Assembly (NCBI RefSeq): GCF_014192395.1
Contig: NZ_JACHXW010000006.1
Location: 62,001 to 126,000, forward strand
DNA length: 64,000 bases
Direction of reading: 5' to 3'
Source: Paenibacillus endophyticus
Lineage (GTDB): Bacteria > Bacillota > Bacilli > Paenibacillales > Paenibacillaceae
In this document: positions 63,695 through 64,000 of the stretch, piece by piece
Layout of the letters: the number at the start of each line of letters is the position of its first letter
Numbering within the stretch: the stretch's first letter is position 1
Program-made: the position numbers and the translations under genes
Notes under the pieces: generated by a model
The model's input: only the letters and a program-made list of their open reading frames with translations
Told to the model about the DNA's origin: nothing
Database searches by the model: none

Positions 63695-63792
63695 ACGTAT
63701 AGGAAAGGATATGAGTTCGCTCATCCTTTCTCTATACGTTTCGCCGAAACGATGGCGTCTATAGAAAGGACGCCGTCAGGCGTTTCTTCTTA
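63695..63792 (+). repeat. 98-bp structured intergenic repeat, copy B
   Basis: Same element as 11072-11169 (89 of 98 positions agree). Here it lies inside the leuA leader, after the second T-box terminator and 47 bp before the ATG. An alternative hairpin, ACGCC-GTCA-GGCGT followed by TTTCTTCTT, overlaps the third stem, so the RNA could take two forms. Confidence 0.8.
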
Positions 63793-63839
63793 TGTACCTG
63801 GAAATGGATCTGCCAATTAATCCTTAGGAGGAAATAACA

Positions 63840-64000
63840 ATGACAAACGAAATGAAAAAAATTCAGATCTTTGATACGACACTACGCGATGGCGAACAAT
63901 CCCCTGGAGCTTCGCTTGATCCCGAACGCAAAATTATTATTGCGCGTCAGCTTGGCAAATTAGGCATTGACGTGATCGAGCCGGGTTTCCCTGTTTCGAG
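63840..64000 (+). CDS. leuA: 2-isopropylmalate synthase (3' truncated by window end)
   Basis: The first 53 codons are visible. [16 protein letters not shown] is the N-terminal signature of LeuA; citramalate synthase differs at this place (DGTQ). LeuA joins acetyl-CoA to 2-oxoisovalerate, the first committed step to leucine. AGGAGG precedes the ATG. Two leucine T-boxes upstream agree with this product. Confidence 0.92.
   Translation, partial: MTNEMKKIQIFDTTLRDGEQSPGASLDPERKIIIARQLGKLGIDVIEPGFPVS

Overview
The window reads as chromosome of a spore-forming, moderately GC-balanced Firmicute of the Paenibacillaceae (Paenibacillus-like). The grounds are the LplABC-type sugar importer next to an AraC regulator, an SLH-domain surface protein, a YyaC spore protein, sporulation-type sensor kinases with Spo0A boxes, T-box riboswitches, strong AGGAGG ribosome sites, and many TTG/GTG starts. 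No rRNA, tRNA, phage, insertion sequence or CRISPR array was seen.

Layout. 1-11 kb: the end of a membrane-bound AraC regulator, then an oligosaccharide importer (two permeases and a binding lipoprotein), a GH3 glycosidase and a GH38 alpha-mannosidase, forming a glycan uptake and breakdown operon. 11-19.5 kb: a TPR protein and an AAA ATPase, a MalT-like LuxR regulator, and a divergent 1188-residue NHL-repeat/SLH surface protein. 19.6-23.6 kb: an oxidoreductase, a hydrolase, and a YtrA-like GntR/ABC transporter operon.

23.7-29.5 kb is the most unusual part. Two paralogous 633-residue, seven-TM sensor kinases each face a convergent 80-residue peptide gene. Both peptides have an NHLP (nitrile-hydratase-like) leader, a divergent tail, and a penultimate Trp. 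Upstream of the second peptide, on the same strand, lies a class I isoprenoid enzyme with two intact DDxxD motifs. Spo0A-box-like TGTCGAA motifs stand before both kinases and both peptides at fixed distances. I read this as a ComQ/ComX/ComP-like prenylated-peptide signalling locus built on an NHLP leader and probably feeding the sporulation phosphorelay. The first cassette appears to have lost its isoprenoid enzyme; a possible 3' remnant is visible.

29.9-45.6 kb: a permuted-papain-like protein, Gfo/Idh/MocA oxidoreductases, a Fur-box-controlled efeO-efeB-efeU iron uptake operon, a putative RNA methyltransferase, lipase-like proteins, a hemolysin III homologue, a CorA-family transporter with a GVN signature, a stress protein and an FAD oxidoreductase. 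44.8-49.6 kb: an AraC regulator divergent from galK-galE-galT. 49.9-57.6 kb: small hypothetical genes, yyaC, methyltransferase and hydrolase genes, and a diguanylate cyclase next to a degenerate HD-GYP protein. 57.8-62.7 kb: a YitT protein, then thiL-tsaE-tsaB-rimI-tsaD, which links thiamine activation with tRNA t6A synthesis. 62.7-64 kb: a consensus promoter and two tandem leucine-type T-boxes before leuA, which runs off the window. A 98-bp structured repeat occurs at both 11.1 kb and 63.7 kb.
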